A stretch of 54,072 nt of DNA from Gammaproteobacteria bacterium (GTDB taxonomy: Bacteria > Pseudomonadota > Gammaproteobacteria > HK1): the NCBI GenBank assembly GCA_009937425.1, contig JAACFO010000039.1, positions 1 through 54,072 on the forward strand. The letters run 5' to 3'. Below the pieces are notes generated by a model that saw nothing but the letters and a program-made list of their open reading frames with translations, did not search any database and was not told the DNA's origin. Positions 53,931 to 54,072 of this stretch are shown in pieces. The position numbers and the translations under genes are program-made. Position 1 is the stretch's first letter, and each line of letters begins with the position of its first letter.

Positions 53931-54072
53931 AGTTGCTCGCCATCGATACCGCCAGCGACGCCTGCTCCGGGGCCCTGCTTGTAGATGACGGCTGTTTCGA
54001 ACGCTACCGGATTGCCCCCCGGCAACACGCGGGCCTGGTACTTGCCATGGTCCAGGAATTGCTCGACGAGGC
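53927..54072 (+). CDS. tsaB: tRNA t6A synthesis protein TsaB, N-terminal part
   Basis: The first 48 residues only; the gene runs out of the window. MKLLAIDTASDACSGALLVD is the ASKHA-fold opening of TsaB, and APRQHAGLVLAMVQELLDEA matches the next helix. TsaB with TsaD and TsaE makes N6-threonylcarbamoyl-adenosine on ANN-decoding tRNAs. ATG 53927 overlaps the helicase stop (ATGA). Confidence 0.93.
   Translation, partial: MKLLAIDTASDACSGALLVDDGCFERYRIAPRQHAGLVLAMVQELLDE

Overview
This is a GC-rich chromosome segment from a gammaproteobacterium, most likely an uncultured relative of the Chromatiales/Xanthomonadales branch. The backbone ftsH-folP-glmM-tpiA-secG-tRNA-Leu ... tRNA-fMet-rimP-nusA-infB-rbfA-truB-rpsO-pnp is the conserved gammaproteobacterial order. 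The complete nuo operon sits between secG/tRNA-Leu and rimP, as I recall for xanthomonads and purple sulfur bacteria, and nuoC and nuoD are separate genes, unlike in E. coli. GTG and a few TTG starts are common. The placement rests on gene order and protein motifs only.

Region 1 (1-4302): 3' end of ftsH, folate and peptidoglycan-precursor genes (folP, glmM), a 26-bp inverted repeat of REP type at the glmM stop, tpiA, secG and tRNA-Leu(GAG). Region 2 (4388-18935): a promoter and nuoA to nuoN, 14 genes for a complete proton-pumping NADH:quinone oxidoreductase, packed with short overlaps. Region 3 (18918-32060) interrupts the backbone: on the minus strand a 66-residue membrane protein, a large protein with a base-off B12-binding domain, and psd; two tRNAs (Ala CGC, Arg CCT) behind a good promoter; a radical SAM/two-glycosyltransferase triad of the arsenosugar type; a FleQ-like sigma-54 activator without flagellar genes; PBP1b (mrcB) with a TPR lipoprotein; and the full three-gene AmmeMemoRadiSam set arranged divergently.

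Region 4 (32035-40958): promoter, initiator tRNA lacking an encoded CCA, a terminator-like hairpin, then rimP-nusA-infB-rbfA-truB, rpsO with its own promoter, and pnp. Region 5 (41031-42982): an ankyrin-repeat lipoprotein translationally coupled to a diaminopropionate ammonia-lyase. Region 6 (50708 down to 43017, minus strand): a small SDHAF4/DUF1674-like gene, sdhC-D-A-B, sdhE, ygfZ, a YheT-type hydrolase, an SDR and an exported FG-GAP protein, probably one long transcript joining succinate dehydrogenase, its flavinylation factors and an Fe-S repair protein. Region 7 (50890-54072): ygfX, an unknown protein, a YoaA/DinG Fe-S helicase and the 5' end of tsaB.

No gene-free stretch exceeds about 300 bases. 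The longest gaps (21844-22076, 51337-51528, 50709-50889, 4303-4475) hold only promoters or nothing I can recognise. I saw no CRISPR array, prophage, insertion sequence or toxin island. The most notable items are the paired SDH assembly factors, the uncharacterised B12 protein with its small membrane partner, the AmmeMemoRadiSam set, and the CCA-less initiator tRNA.
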